Source of the DNA: Pseudomonas sp. GV085
GTDB lineage: Bacteria; Pseudomonadota; Gammaproteobacteria; Pseudomonadales; Pseudomonadaceae
DNA length: 64,000 bases
Assembly (NCBI RefSeq): GCF_003050925.1
Contig: NZ_QAOV01000005.1
Location: 310,001 to 374,000, forward strand
Reading direction: 5' to 3'
Shown: in pieces, positions 37,405-47,312 of the stretch
Numbering within the stretch: the stretch's first letter is position 1
Layout: the number at the start of each line of letters is the position of its first letter
Made by a program: the position numbers and the translations under genes
Notes under the pieces: model-generated
What the model saw: only the letters and a program-made list of their open reading frames with translations
Database searches by the model: none
What the model was told of the DNA's origin: nothing

Positions 37405-37854
37405 ATGTGGGCATTTTTGCAGCACCTTTCGTTCTGGGACTGGTTGGCGCTGGGCACGGTGCTGTTGATTCTTGAAGTGTTCGGCGCCGGCGGCTACCTG
37501 TTGTGGATCGGCATGGCGGCAGCGATCGTGGGCGTCTTGACCTTCTTCCTGCCGGGCCTGTCCTGGGAATGGCAGTTTCTATTGTTCGGCCTGCTGTCGA
37601 TCGCCACCGCGTTTTACTGGTGGCGGCGTCAGCGCACGGCGGCGCGCCCGAGCGATCAGCCGCACCTGAATCTGCGCGGCCAGGAACTGATCGGCAAAAC
37701 CTTCGTGGTGCATGAAGCGATTGTCAACGGTCGCGGCAAAATCAAGGTAGCCGACGGCGTGTGGATGGCCCGCGGGCCGGACACTGCCATTGGCAGCCGC
37801 GTGCGGGTGGTCGGCCAGCAAGGCGCGATCCTGCTGGTCGAAGCAGCGGAATAG
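37405..37854 (+). CDS. NfeD-family membrane protein
   Basis: A 149-residue protein with two or three membrane helices in the first 70 residues (LALGTVLLILEVFGAGGYLL, MAAAIVGVLTFFLPG, FLLFGLLSIATAFYWW) and a C-terminal OB-fold (LNLRGQELIGKTFVVHEAIV to GAILLVEAAE). NfeD proteins pair with stomatins, and here the gene follows the SPFH gene by eight bases, so the two form an operon. The NfeD OB-fold is thought to face the cytoplasm or periplasm and help with membrane-protein quality control; the exact role is unknown. Confidence 0.87.
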   Translation: MWAFLQHLSFWDWLALGTVLLILEVFGAGGYLLWIGMAAAIVGVLTFFLPGLSWEWQFLLFGLLSIATAFYWWRRQRTAARPSDQPHLNLRGQELIGKTFVVHEAIVNGRGKIKVADGVWMARGPDTAIGSRVRVVGQQGAILLVEAAE

Positions 37855-37923
37855 GCAGCCACGGAACTCGATAGGGGGGTTGGCAATCCAACGGCGTAGT
37901 CAACCCAGTGGAGTCACCCTGTC

Positions 37924-38241
37924 ATGCGTTTCAAACTTGCTGTCGCTACCGTCGCGCTGTTGTCCCTGCCTGTCGGTTCGGCGATGGCCGATACTTTTTG
38001 GCGTAACATTCTTACGTCCGGTGCAACCACCGGTTCGAGCTATCTGACATCCAAGGATAACAAGCTGGTCGTCGCGGCCCAGGACGATGCCAGCAGCTTC
38101 GTCGCCAGTGATGGCGGTATCCGCGGTCCGTACCTGGAAGCGGCCATGCAGAAAGTCCGCGCTGAAAACCCTGGCCTGCAAGCCACGGACATGGAACTGG
38201 CGAACGCCATCCTGGCGAAGAATGCCCTGGCTTCGGAGTAA
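37924..38241 (+). CDS. DUF2388 exported protein
   Basis: A 105-residue protein with a signal peptide (FKLAVATVALLSLPVGSAMA) and the DUF2388 region, recognisable by TFWRNILTSGATTGSSYLTS, DNKLVVAAQDDASSFVASDG and ELANAILAKN. The family is restricted mainly to Pseudomonas and its function is unknown. It lies 69 bases after nfeD, with its own ribosome site (GTGGAGTC), and is followed by a terminator. Confidence 0.8.
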   Translation: MRFKLAVATVALLSLPVGSAMADTFWRNILTSGATTGSSYLTSKDNKLVVAAQDDASSFVASDGGIRGPYLEAAMQKVRAENPGLQATDMELANAILAKNALASE

Positions 38242-38253
38242 GCGTAGCGAATG

Positions 38254-38286
38254 AAAAATGCCGCTCAACGGGGCGGCATTTTTTTG
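38254..38286 (+). terminator. rho-independent terminator of DUF2388 gene
   Basis: AAAAATGCCGC and GCGGCATTTTTTT pair around TCAACGGG, followed by the T-run. Located 12 bases after the stop codon. Confidence 0.85.
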
Positions 38287-38318
38287 CCTTGCGAACACAA
38301 ATCCCATGCTCACTGATA

Positions 38319-38354
38319 CCCCTGTGGGAGCGAGCAGGCTCGCTCCCACAGGGG
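38319..38354. repeat. compact REP hairpin
   Basis: CCCCTGTGGGAGCGAG (38319-38334) and CTCGCTCCCACAGGGG (38339-38354) are perfect inverted copies with a four-base loop. It is the same arm as the REPINs but without a long loop. Lies between the DUF2388 gene and the end of gcvP. Confidence 0.88.
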
Positions 38355-38374
38355 GTTATGTGCACCCTGAAATG

Positions 38375-41248
38375 TCAGCGGTATTCATCCACCGGCACAC
38401 ACGCACAAAACAGGTTCCGGTCCCCATACACATTGTCCACCCGGTTCACTACCGGCCAATACTTGTGAGCCTTGGTGTGCGCGTCCGGCGTCACCGCTTG
38501 CACAATGCTGTACGGCCGCTCCCACACGCCAGTAATATCGGCCAACGTATGCGGCGCACCTTTCAACGGGTTTTCTTCAGCCGGCCAGTTACCGTTCTGC
38601 ACCTCGTTGATTTCCGCGCGGATGCTCAGCATCGCCCCGATGAACCGGTCCAGTTCCGCCTTCGATTCACTTTCGGTCGGCTCGACCATCAGCGTCCCCG
38701 GTACCGGAAACGACATGGTCGGGGCATGGAAGCCGTAGTCCATCAGGCGCTTGGCGACGTCCTCTTCGGTGATACCGGTCAACACCTTGAGCGGCCGCAG
38801 GTCGAGAATACATTCGTGCGCCACTCGCTCGTTGCGCCCGGTGTAGAGCACCGGGAAGGCACCGGACAAATGCCGCGCCAGGTAATTCGCAGCCAGGATC
38901 GCCACTTCGCTGGCATCCGCCAATTGCGGCCCCATCATGGCGATGTACATCCAACTGATCGGCAGAATGCTTGCGCTGCCCCAGGGCGCTGCACTGACGG
39001 CGCCATTTTGCGGGTGCGGTCCATCGATCAGCACCACCGGATGGTTGGCCACGAACGGCGCCAGATGCGCCCGTACCCCGATCGGCCCCATGCCCGGCCC
39101 ACCGCCACCATGGGGAATACAGAAGGTCTTGTGCAGGTTCATGTGCGAGACATCGGCGCCAATATCGGCCGGCCGCGCCAGCCCGACCTGAGCGTTGAGG
39201 TTGGCGCCATCCATGTACACCTGACCGCCGTGCTGGTGGATCACTTCACAGATTTCGCTGATACCTTCCTCATACACACCATGGGTCGAAGGATAGGTCG
39301 CCATCAGGCAGGCAAGTTTATCTGCCGCCTGCGCGGCTTTTTCCTTGAGGTCATCGAGGTCGACGTTGCCCGCCTCGTCACACTCGACGATCACCACGCG
39401 CATCCCGGCCATTTGCGCCGACGCAGGATTGGTGCCGTGAGCCGACGAAGGAATCAGGCAAATGTCGCGCTCACCCTGTTGACGGCTCTCATGATATTTG
39501 CGGATCGCCAGCAGCCCGGCGTATTCGCCCTGGGCGCCGGAGTTGGGCTGCATGCAGACCGCATCGAAACCGGTGATCGCGCACAGCCAGCGTTCCAGTT
39601 CTTCGATCATCAGCCCGTAACCGGCGGCCTGTTCCTTGGGCACGAACGGGTGCAGGTTGGCGAACTGCGGCCAGGTGATCGGGATCATCTCGCTGGTAGC
39701 GTTGAGCTTCATGGTGCAGGAGCCCAGCGGGATCATCGATTGGTTGAGCGCCAGGTCCTTGTTTTCCAGTTGCTTGAGGTAGCGCAGCATCTCGGTTTCG
39801 CTGTGATGGGCGCTGAACACCGGATGGCGCAGATAAGGCGAGGTTCGCGCCAGCCCTTCGGGAATTCCGCCAGGCAAGACTTCGGCATCCAGGTCCTCGA
39901 TGCTGAGCCCGTGATCGGCCCCCAGGAACACGTCGAACAGCTTCGCCACGGTGCCTTCGTCACAGGCCTCGTCGAGGCTCAAGCCCAGTTGGCCGCGCCC
40001 GAGAATGCGCAGGTTGATCTGTGCGGCCCGGGCACTTTCGATGATCGCGGTCTGGGCTCCGCCAACCTCCAGTGTCAGGGTGTCGAAGAAGTGCCGGTTG
40101 AGCCGGGTGATACCGTTGCGCTCAAGCCCGGCGGCAAGGATGCAGGTCAGCCGATGAACCCGCTGGGCGATCCGCTTGAGCCCTTCCGGGCCGTGGTAGA
40201 CCGCATAGAAACTGGCGATATTGGCCAGCAGCACCTGGGCCGTGCAGATATTGGAGTTGGCCTTCTCCCGGCGGATGTGTTGCTCGCGGGTTTGCAGGGC
40301 CATGCGCAGGGCGGTGTTGCCCCGCGCATCTTTTGAAACACCGATGATCCGCCCGGGAATCGCTCGCTTGTATTCGTCGCGGCTGGCAAAAAATGCCGCG
40401 TGCGGCCCGCCATAACCCATAGGCACGCCAAATCGCTGGGACGAGCCGAACACCACATCGGCGCCCAGTTCACCTGGCGGGGTCAGCAACAACAGGCTCA
40501 GCAAATCCGTGGCGACACAGGCCAGGGCCTGTTGCGCGTGCAGGTGATCGATCATCGGCCGCAGGTCGTGGATCTCGCCGTGGGTGTCGGGGTATTGCAG
40601 CAGCGCGCCGAACACCTGGTGTTGCTTCAAGTTATCCACAGCATCGACGATCAACTCGAAGCCGAAACCTTCAGCGCGGGTCTGCACCACGGAAATGGTT
40701 TGCGGGTGGCAGTTTTCGTCGACAAAGAACAGGTTGCTTTTGGACTTGGCGACCCGCTTGGCCAGAGCCATGGCCTCCGCCGCGGCGGTGGCTTCATCGA
40801 GCAGTGAGGCGTTGGCCAGTTCCAGACCGGTCAGATCGATGGTCAGTTGCTGGAAGTTCAGCAGCGCCTCGAGCCGCCCTTGGGCGATCTCCGGTTGATA
40901 GGGTGTATACGCGGTGTACCAACCGGGATTTTCCAGCACGTTACGCACAATGACCGCTGGTGTGAGGGTGCCGTGGTAGCCCATGCCGATCAGGCTGGTC
41001 CAGACCTGATTCTGCTCGGCATAACCTCGCAGCTTGGCCAGTGCGGCCTCCTCATCGAGTGCCGGGGGCAGGTCCAGCGCCCGGTTGAGGCGGATGCCCG
41101 GCGGCACCGTTTGCTCGATCAATTCAACCCGGCTGCCCAGACCGAGGCTGTCGAGCATTGCCTGTTGCTCGGCGGCATCGGGTCCGAGGTGGCGGCGCAG
41201 AAAGGTATTGGGGTCGCGTAACTGGCTCAGGGACGGCATCTTGGACAT
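38375..41248 (-). CDS. gcvP: glycine dehydrogenase (decarboxylating), P-protein GcvP
   Basis: A 957-residue P-protein made of two homologous halves. The PLP lysine is Lys707 in [17 protein letters not shown], followed by the glycine-rich loop. The N-terminus ([20 protein letters not shown]) is standard. It decarboxylates glycine and loads the aminomethyl group on the lipoyl arm of GcvH. Same strand as gcvT and gcvH, but separated from gcvH by the plus-strand ArnB-like gene and about 1.4 kb, so it is probably transcribed from its own promoter. Confidence 0.96.
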   Translation of the reverse strand: MSKMPSLSQLRDPNTFLRRHLGPDAAEQQAMLDSLGLGSRVELIEQTVPPGIRLNRALDLPPALDEEAALAKLRGYAEQNQVWTSLIGMGYHGTLTPAVIVRNVLENPGWYTAYTPYQPEIAQGRLEALLNFQQLTIDLTGLELANASLLDEATAAAEAMALAKRVAKSKSNLFFVDENCHPQTISVVQTRAEGFGFELIVDAVDNLKQHQVFGALLQYPDTHGEIHDLRPMIDHLHAQQALACVATDLLSLLLLTPPGELGADVVFGSSQRFGVPMGYGGPHAAFFASRDEYKRAIPGRIIGVSKDARGNTALRMALQTREQHIRREKANSNICTAQVLLANIASFYAVYHGPEGLKRIAQRVHRLTCILAAGLERNGITRLNRHFFDTLTLEVGGAQTAIIESARAAQINLRILGRGQLGLSLDEACDEGTVAKLFDVFLGADHGLSIEDLDAEVLPGGIPEGLARTSPYLRHPVFSAHHSETEMLRYLKQLENKDLALNQSMIPLGSCTMKLNATSEMIPITWPQFANLHPFVPKEQAAGYGLMIEELERWLCAITGFDAVCMQPNSGAQGEYAGLLAIRKYHESRQQGERDICLIPSSAHGTNPASAQMAGMRVVIVECDEAGNVDLDDLKEKAAQAADKLACLMATYPSTHGVYEEGISEICEVIHQHGGQVYMDGANLNAQVGLARPADIGADVSHMNLHKTFCIPHGGGGPGMGPIGVRAHLAPFVANHPVVLIDGPHPQNGAVSAAPWGSASILPISWMYIAMMGPQLADASEVAILAANYLARHLSGAFPVLYTGRNERVAHECILDLRPLKVLTGITEEDVAKRLMDYGFHAPTMSFPVPGTLMVEPTESESKAELDRFIGAMLSIRAEINEVQNGNWPAEENPLKGAPHTLADITGVWERPYSIVQAVTPDAHTKAHKYWPVVNRVDNVYGDRNLFCACVPVDEYR

Positions 41249-41402
41249 GACGGGCTCTCTCTTGACTGGCGCTCAACGTCGATGCAACACGGTCAAACCA
41301 GCATAGCAGTCGATATCCGCGTGGATGACGTGGCGCCGTCAGCCAATCCGGATCATCATGTCCGACGCCTACCTAATGTCCGCTGATCGGGTGACTGTAT
41401 CC

Positions 41403-42542
41403 ATGAGCCAACTGCCTTTCCTGCCGTTTTCCAAACCCACCATCGATGAAGCCACGATTGCCGCTGTCGGCGACGTATTGCGCTCAGGCTGGATCACCAG
41501 CGGCCCCAAGGTCCAGGCCTTCGAAGCGCAACTTTCGGAGTATTTCGGCGGGCGCCCGGTACGCACCTTCAATTCCGGCACCTGCACCATGGAAATCGCC
41601 TTGCGCATTGCCGGGGTCGGGCCGGGCGATGAAGTGATCACTACGCCGATTTCCTGGGTGGCCACCGCCAACGTCATCCTGGAAGTCGGCGCCACCCCGG
41701 TGTTTGCCGACATCGACCCGGTGACCCGCAACATCGATCTGGATCAACTGGAAGCGGCAATTACCCCCCGCACCAAAGCCATCATCCCGGTGTACCTCGC
41801 CGGGTTGCCGGTGGACATGACGCGGTTGTACGCCCTGGCGAAAAAGCACGGCCTGCGGATCGTCGAAGATGCAGCCCAGGCGCTGGGCTCCAGCTGGAAC
41901 GGCCAGCGTATTGGCTCGACCGGTGATTTCGTGTCCTTCAGCTTCCAGGCGAACAAAAACGTCACCTCCTCAGAGGGCGGTTGCCTGGTGCTCAATACGG
42001 CCGAAGAAGTACGGCTGGCAGAGAAGTACCGGCTGCAGGGCGTTACCCGCAACGGCTTCGATGGCCTGGACGTCGACGTGCTGGGTGGCAAATTCAACAT
42101 GACCGACGTCGCCGCGGCCATTGGCCTGGGGCAATTTGCTCATATCGAAACCATTACCGCTCATCGCCGTGACCTCGCCCGGCACTATTTCGCCTGCTTT
42201 GGCGAGGATTTCGAAGCGCAGTACGGTGCGCAATTGCCTCCGGCGGACTTCACCCAAAGCAATTGGCATTTGTTCCAGCTGGTATTACCGGAACGAACGG
42301 ACGGCAAACCGGCGCGGGCGACTTTCATGGAGCAGATGCAGGCATTGGGTGTCGGGATCGGCTATCACTACCCGCCGATTCACCTGTTGAGCCTTTACCG
42401 CGAGCGCGGATTCAAGGCAGGCATGTTCCCGGTCGCCGAACGGGTCGGTCGGCTGATTGTCTCGCTGCCGATGTTCACGGCGATGAGCAAAGCCGATGTC
42501 GAGCGTTCGGTGGCGGCCGTGAAGGCCGTCTTGCGATCTTGA
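41403..42542 (+). CDS. DegT/DnrJ/EryC1/StrS-family aminotransferase (ArnB-like)
   Basis: A 379-residue PLP-dependent sugar aminotransferase. The sequence PFSKPTIDEATIAAVGDVLR at the start and FNSGTCTMEIALRIAGVGPG (PLP phosphate region) fit the family. The PLP lysine is in SFSFQANKNVTSSEGGCLVL, equivalent to ANKN of ArnB-type enzymes. In contrast to arn clusters there are no lipid A genes nearby, so its sugar substrate is unknown. Frame is open upstream to 41325, but the ATG at 41403 gives the usual N-terminus; a weak ribosome site leaves the start slightly uncertain. It sits opposite gcv genes. Confidence 0.82.
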   Translation: MSQLPFLPFSKPTIDEATIAAVGDVLRSGWITSGPKVQAFEAQLSEYFGGRPVRTFNSGTCTMEIALRIAGVGPGDEVITTPISWVATANVILEVGATPVFADIDPVTRNIDLDQLEAAITPRTKAIIPVYLAGLPVDMTRLYALAKKHGLRIVEDAAQALGSSWNGQRIGSTGDFVSFSFQANKNVTSSEGGCLVLNTAEEVRLAEKYRLQGVTRNGFDGLDVDVLGGKFNMTDVAAAIGLGQFAHIETITAHRRDLARHYFACFGEDFEAQYGAQLPPADFTQSNWHLFQLVLPERTDGKPARATFMEQMQALGVGIGYHYPPIHLLSLYRERGFKAGMFPVAERVGRLIVSLPMFTAMSKADVERSVAAVKAVLRS

Positions 42543-42563
42543 CTCAGCCTTGATTCGGCCTTT

Positions 42564-42639
42564 GTAGGAGCTGCCGAAGGCTGCGATCTTTTGATTTTAA
42601 AAACAAGATCAAAAGATCGCAGCCTTCGGCCCCTCCTAC
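42564..42639. repeat. REP-type inverted repeat, AGATCGCAGCC family
   Basis: GTAGGAGCTGCCGAAGGCTG (42564 on, with CGATCTTTTGATTTT) and the inverted copy ending CCCTCCTAC at 42639 face each other across a short spacer. It lies between the convergent ends of the aminotransferase gene and gcvH, just ahead of the gcvH stop at 42650. Confidence 0.88.
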
Positions 42640-42649
42640 GGGGCGAGCA

Positions 42650-43033
42650 TTACTCGCCGATGGCAGCCTTGTAGCCGGCGGCATCCAGCAGTTTTTCCAG
42701 GTCTGCAGCGTTGCCTGGCTTGAGCTTGAAGATCCACGCGCCGTACGGGTCGCTGTTGAGCAGTTCCGGTGAAGCGCTCAGTTCTTCGTTGACCGCGATC
42801 ACTTCACCGGCAATCGGGGAGTAGATGTCGGAAGCGGCTTTGACCGATTCAACGACACCCGACTGATCACCGGCAGCAAACACGTTGCCGACTTCAGTCA
42901 GCTCGACGAACACCACATCACCCAGCGCTTCCTGCGCGTGATCGCTGATGCCCACGGTGACGGTGCCATCGGCTTCCAGACGTGCCCATTCGTGACTTTC
43001 GGCAAAACGCAGTTCGGCAGGGATATCGCTCAT
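42650..43033 (-). CDS. gcvH: glycine cleavage system H-protein GcvH
   Basis: A 127-residue lipoyl carrier protein. The lipoylated lysine is Lys65 in [15 protein letters not shown]. It shuttles the aminomethyl and reduced lipoyl group between GcvP, GcvT and the L-protein. It begins 49 bases after gcvT on the same strand with AGGACAC as ribosome site, so gcvT and gcvH form an operon. Confidence 0.95.
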   Translation of the reverse strand: MSDIPAELRFAESHEWARLEADGTVTVGISDHAQEALGDVVFVELTEVGNVFAAGDQSGVVESVKAASDIYSPIAGEVIAVNEELSASPELLNSDPYGAWIFKLKPGNAADLEKLLDAAGYKAAIGE

Positions 43034-43082
43034 GTTCTGTGTCCTCAGGAAAAGGGTCGGCGGGCATGCCCGCCAGAAAAGG

Positions 43083-44165
43083 TTAGATCAAGGTTTTGCC
43101 GTGACGTACGAAGGTCGGTTTGACCACCCGGACCGGGTACCACTTGCCACGGATTTCCACTTCAGCGCGGTCGGCAGTAGCCATCGGCACGCGCGCCAGT
43201 GCAATCGACTTGCTTAGCGTAGGAGAGAAACTACCACTGGTGATCTCCCCTTCGCCAACATCGGCGATACGGACCACCTGATGAGCACGCAAAACCCCGC
43301 GCTCCTCAAGGACCAGACCGACCAGTTTGTACTGCACACCGGCGGCCTTTTCGGCTTCCAGGGCCTTGCGCCCGATGAACTGCCGAGTGGCAGGCTCCCA
43401 GGCGATGGTCCAGGTCATATTGGAGGCCAATGGTGAAACATCTTGCTGGATGTCCTGACCGTAAAGGTTCATGCCGGCTTCGACCCGCAAGGTATCCCGC
43501 GCGCCAAGGCCTATGGGAGAAATCCCGGCACCGACCAGATCGTTGAAAAAGCCTGGCGCCTGATCGGCCGGCAGAATGATTTCCAGGCCGTCTTCGCCGG
43601 TATAACCGGTACGCGCGATGAACCAGTCACCATCGGACAGGCCTTCGAAGGGCTTGAGGAGCTGGATCAGGTTGCCGCGGGACTGGTTGACCAGCTCGGC
43701 AATTTTTTGCCGGGCATGAGGGCCCTGGATGGCCAGCATCGCCAACTCGGAACGTTCGCTGAGTTGTACGTCGAAACCGTCGAGATGCGCTTGCATCCAG
43801 GCTATGTCCTGATCGCGGGTGGAGGCGTTGACCACCAGGCGATAACCCGCATCGAGACGGTAGACGATCATGTCGTCGACGATCCCGCCTTGCTCGTTGA
43901 GCATGGTGCTGTACAACGCACGGCCGGGGCTGTGCAGGCGTTCGACATCATTGGCCAGCAAATGCTGGAGCCAGGCTTTGGCCTGGGCGCCGCCGACGTC
44001 GATCACGGTCATGTGGGATACATCGAAGACACCGCAATCGCGGCGTACCTGGTGGTGCTCCTCGACCTGCGATCCATAATGCAGAGGCATGTCCCAACCG
44101 CCAAAATCGACCATCTTCGCGCCAAGTGCGAGATGAAGGTCATACAGAGGCGTACGCTGTCCCAT
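43083..44165 (-). CDS. gcvT: aminomethyltransferase GcvT
   Basis: A 360-residue folate-dependent T-protein. It begins [20 protein letters not shown] and [20 protein letters not shown], typical of the family, and contains the tetrahydrofolate site region [18 protein letters not shown]. It transfers the methylene group from aminomethyl-H-protein to tetrahydrofolate. First gene of gcvT-gcvH. AAGGAGAAAC lies before the ATG. I examined the 155 bases upstream and saw no glycine riboswitch core (GGAGAG plus paired GAAGG-type stem). Confidence 0.95.
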   Translation of the reverse strand: MGQRTPLYDLHLALGAKMVDFGGWDMPLHYGSQVEEHHQVRRDCGVFDVSHMTVIDVGGAQAKAWLQHLLANDVERLHSPGRALYSTMLNEQGGIVDDMIVYRLDAGYRLVVNASTRDQDIAWMQAHLDGFDVQLSERSELAMLAIQGPHARQKIAELVNQSRGNLIQLLKPFEGLSDGDWFIARTGYTGEDGLEIILPADQAPGFFNDLVGAGISPIGLGARDTLRVEAGMNLYGQDIQQDVSPLASNMTWTIAWEPATRQFIGRKALEAEKAAGVQYKLVGLVLEERGVLRAHQVVRIADVGEGEITSGSFSPTLSKSIALARVPMATADRAEVEIRGKWYPVRVVKPTFVRHGKTLI

Positions 44166-44320
44166 GGGTTTCTCCTTCCGGGCGTGGCGAAGGTGCGGGC
44201 AGGTGCTGCACGGACTGAATGCCTTGAAACAAGGGCCTTCAGCCGATTTCAGCTGCCTGGTCTGTCAGACGGACCGCACCGAATGCCGCGCATTGTAGCC
44301 GCAAGGTGTAGGACTGACAC

Positions 44321-45937
44321 CTAGCTGTTTCGATGTGCTGAACGCCGAATCAATCCGATGACCGGTAACAGCCCGACCAACACCAGGGTCAATGCCGGCA
44401 AAGACGCCCGCGCCCATTCGCCTTCGCTGGTCATTTCGAAGATTCGCACCGCCAGCGTGTCCCAGCCAAACGGGCGCATCAGCAAGGTTGCGGGCATTTC
44501 CTTGAGCACATCGACGAACACCAGCAGCGCGGCGCTCAGCGTGCCGGGTAACAACAACGGTAGATACACTTTGAAAAACAGTCGTGGCCCACTGACGCCC
44601 AGGCTACGTGCCGCTTCGGGCAAAGATGGCCGTATACGTGCCAGGCTGCTTTCCAGAGGCCCGTAGGCCACCGCAATGAAGCGCACCAGATAGGCCAGCA
44701 ACAACGCTGACAGACTGCCCAGCAGCAGCGGCTTGCCCACGCCACCGAGCCAGCTCGAAAGCGGGATCACCAGTTCGCGATCCAGGTAACTGAACGCCAG
44801 CATGATCGACACCGCCAGCACCGAACCGGGCAAGGCGTAACCCAGGTTGGCCAGACTGACCCCGGAGCGAATGACCCGGGTGGGCGCCAGTCGTCGGGCA
44901 AATGCCAGTAACAAGGCAACGCTGACGGTGATCAACGCCGCCATCGCCCCCAAATACAAGGTATGAACGATCAACCCGGTGTAGCGCTCGTCGAGATCGA
45001 AGCGCCCACGCTGCCAGAACCACACCATCAGTTGCAGCATTGGAATGACAAAGGCACAGGCAAATACCAGCCCGCACCATGTCACGGCTGCCAGTGCCTT
45101 GACACCTCGCAGGTGGTATAGCGCCTTGACCCGTGGTCGTTCGTTGCTCGCCCGGTTCGCCCCACGGGCACGCCGCTCGCCGTAGAGCAGGAGCATTACC
45201 ACCAGCAGCAACAGGCTGGCCAGTTGCGCGGCGGAAGACAGGCTGAAGAAACCGTACCAGGTCTTGTAGATGGCGGTGGTGAAGGTATCGAAGTTGAACA
45301 CCGACACTGCGCCGAAGTCCGCCAGGGTTTCCATCAACGCCAATGCCACGCCCGCACCGATGGCCGGCCGCGCCATGGGCATTGCCACCCGCCAGAACGC
45401 TTGCCAGGGCGATTGGCCAAGGACCCGCGCGGCTTCCATCAAGCCTTTGCCCTGGGCGAGGAAGGCCGTGCGGGCCAGCAGATATACATAGGGATAGAAA
45501 ACCAGTACCAGCACCACAATCACCCCGCCCGTGGAGCGCACGCGCGGCAGTCGCAGACCACTACCGAACCATTCGCGCAGCAGGCTTTGCACGGGCCCGG
45601 CGAAATCCAGCAGGCCGACAAACACGAACGCCAGCACGTAGGCCGGTATCGCGAAGGGCAGCATCAGCGCCCAATCGAGCCAGCGCCTGCCGGGGAATTC
45701 ACAGAGGCTGGTCAGCCAGGCGAGGCTGACGCCCAGCAGGGTGACACCCGCACCGACACCGAGCACCAGCGTCAGGGTATTGCCCAGCAGGCGCGGCATC
45801 TGCGTGTCCCACAAGTGGGACCAGATTTGAGTGTCGATGGTTTGCCAGGAAAGCAGCAGGACGCTCAGGGGCAACAGGACCAGCGCAGCAATGGCGAAGA
45901 CGACGGGATACCAGCGGCGTTGGGCGGGATGGGCCAA
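44321..45937 (-). CDS. fbpB: iron(III) ABC transporter permease FbpB-like
   Basis: A 538-residue permease made of two fused halves, each with about six membrane helices and an EAA loop: ARVLGQSPWQAFWRVAMPMA in the first half and AARSLGVSGPRLFFKVYLPL in the second. This is the layout of FbpB/HitB/SfuB iron permeases. I place the start at the TTG of 45937 (LAHPAQRRWYP), since GAGAG lies seven bases upstream and the longer frame to 45979 begins at a TTG without a ribosome site. The ATPase (fbpC) is not next to it. A repeat separates it from fbpA. Confidence 0.85.
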   Translation of the reverse strand: MAHPAQRRWYPVVFAIAALVLLPLSVLLLSWQTIDTQIWSHLWDTQMPRLLGNTLTLVLGVGAGVTLLGVSLAWLTSLCEFPGRRWLDWALMLPFAIPAYVLAFVFVGLLDFAGPVQSLLREWFGSGLRLPRVRSTGGVIVVLVLVFYPYVYLLARTAFLAQGKGLMEAARVLGQSPWQAFWRVAMPMARPAIGAGVALALMETLADFGAVSVFNFDTFTTAIYKTWYGFFSLSSAAQLASLLLLVVMLLLYGERRARGANRASNERPRVKALYHLRGVKALAAVTWCGLVFACAFVIPMLQLMVWFWQRGRFDLDERYTGLIVHTLYLGAMAALITVSVALLLAFARRLAPTRVIRSGVSLANLGYALPGSVLAVSIMLAFSYLDRELVIPLSSWLGGVGKPLLLGSLSALLLAYLVRFIAVAYGPLESSLARIRPSLPEAARSLGVSGPRLFFKVYLPLLLPGTLSAALLVFVDVLKEMPATLLMRPFGWDTLAVRIFEMTSEGEWARASLPALTLVLVGLLPVIGLIRRSAHRNS

Positions 45938-45977
45938 GGAAAAGCTCTCGCGAAATTTTGAAGTGTAGAGAAAGCAC

Positions 45978-46055
45978 AAAAAGATCGCAGCCTTCGGCAG
46001 CTCCTACATTGGGTTGGTGATCAACCTGTAGGAGCTGCCGAAGGCTGCGATCTTT
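45978..46055. repeat. REP-type inverted repeat, AGATCGCAGCC family
   Basis: AAAAGATCGCAGCCTTCGGC (45978 on) and GTAGGAGCTGCCGAAGGCTG (46028 on) are inverted copies with about 21 bases between. It lies in the 138-base gap between the fbpA stop and the fbpB start. Confidence 0.88.
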
Positions 46056-46075
46056 TGACCTTTAAAACAGCAGGC

Positions 46076-47080
46076 TCAGTTCCAGCCAGCCCGATCCATC
46101 ATACGAATCGCCTCAGCCTGGCGCTTGCCGGCAATTTCCACCGGCAAGGTATCGGCAATGAACTTGCCCCAGGCCGCCACTTCCTCAGAAGGAGCAACCG
46201 CAGGGTTCGCCGGGAACTCCTGGTTCACGTCGGCAAAGATTTTCTGCGCTTCAGGGGTGGTCATCCACTCCACCAGGGCCTTGGCCGCTTCCGGGTGCGG
46301 CGCGTGTTGTGTCAGGCCGATACCAGACAGGTTGACGTGTACGCCACGGTCAGCCTGGTTCGGCCAGAACAGTTTCACCGGCAGATCTGGCTTCTGCTTG
46401 TGCAGGCGGCCGTAGTAGTAGGTGTTGACGATACCAACGTCGCACTGGCCGGCGTTGATCGCTTCCAGCACGGCGGTGTCGTCGGAGAACACGTCAGTGG
46501 ACAGGTTCCTGACCCAGCCCTTGAGGATTTCCTCGGTCTTCTCGGCGCCGTGCACTTCGATCATGGTCGCGGTCAGGGACTGGTTGTAGACCTTCTTCGC
46601 CGTGCGCAGGCACAGGCGGCCTTCCCATTGCTTGTCGGCCAGCGCTTCGTAGGTGGTCAGTTCGCCCGGCTTCACCCGGTCAGTGGAGTAGGCGATGGTC
46701 CGCGCTCGCAGGCTCAGGCCAGTCCAGGCATGAGAGGCTGCCCGGTACTGCAGCGGAATGTTGGTGTCGATGGTTTTCGAGGTGAACGGCTGGAGGATGC
46801 CCATCTGCTCGGCTTGCCAGAGGTTGCCGGCATCGACGGTCAGCAGCAGGTCGGCCGGCGTATTCGCACCCTCGGCCTTGAGCCGCTGCATCAGTGGCGC
46901 TTCCTTGTCAGTGATGAACTTCACCTTCACGCCGGTCTTGGCGGTGTAGGCATCGAAGACTGGCTTGATCAGCTCGTCGATACGCGAGGAGTAGACCACC
47001 ACCTCGTCAGCAGCCTGGGCGGCGGTGCTGCCGATCAGGGTCAGGGCCAGTGCGGTCAGTAGACGCTTTGGTGCCAACAT
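46076..47080 (-). CDS. fbpA: iron(III)-binding periplasmic protein FbpA/HitA-like
   Basis: A 334-residue periplasmic protein with a signal peptide ([19 protein letters not shown]). The mature start [20 protein letters not shown] and the tyrosine pair NTYYYGRLH near residue 225 match the FbpA/HitA ferric-binding family, in which two adjacent Tyr ligate iron. It would hand ferric ion to FbpB. It is 138 bases upstream of fbpB, and a possible Fur site lies ahead of the start. Confidence 0.87.
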   Translation of the reverse strand: MLAPKRLLTALALTLIGSTAAQAADEVVVYSSRIDELIKPVFDAYTAKTGVKVKFITDKEAPLMQRLKAEGANTPADLLLTVDAGNLWQAEQMGILQPFTSKTIDTNIPLQYRAASHAWTGLSLRARTIAYSTDRVKPGELTTYEALADKQWEGRLCLRTAKKVYNQSLTATMIEVHGAEKTEEILKGWVRNLSTDVFSDDTAVLEAINAGQCDVGIVNTYYYGRLHKQKPDLPVKLFWPNQADRGVHVNLSGIGLTQHAPHPEAAKALVEWMTTPEAQKIFADVNQEFPANPAVAPSEEVAAWGKFIADTLPVEIAGKRQAEAIRMMDRAGWN

Positions 47081-47107
47081 GGGAGCGGTCCCTCGATTGA
47101 AAATGAG

Positions 47108-47132
47108 GACAAATGATAAGGACTCACATTTA
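47108..47132 (-). promoter_or_regulatory. possible Fur box upstream of fbpA
   Basis: AAATGATAAGGACTCACATT (47111-47130) shows partial agreement with the GATAATGATAATCATTATC consensus (AATGATAA then ACATT), placed about 30 bases before the fbpA start. The match is imperfect; a scan against a Fur matrix is needed. Confidence 0.35.
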
Positions 47133-47203
47133 GCTTCTCAATCGAACCTGGCTGTGGAGGAGTTACCGGATGTTGCACAGGCGTTAAAATTTACCGCATT
47201 CCA

Positions 47204-47281
47204 TGTAGGAGCTGCCGCAGGCTGCGATCTTTTGATGTTGAAGAGTAAGATCAAAAGATCGCAGCCTGCGGCAGCTCCTAC
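47204..47281. repeat. REP-type inverted repeat, AGATCGCAGCC family
   Basis: GTAGGAGCTGCCGCAGGCTG (47204 on, with CGATCTTTTGAT) and its inverted copy at 47250-47281 flank 14 bases. Located between the fbpA start and the UbiI-like stop. Confidence 0.88.
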
Positions 47282-47312
47282 ACGGGAACCTCGCCGGCAG
47301 CCTCAACAAAAA

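Noticed and set aside
44166..44320. Glycine riboswitch upstream of gcvT
   Set aside because: The 155 bases lack the paired aptamer cores expected for a glycine riboswitch.
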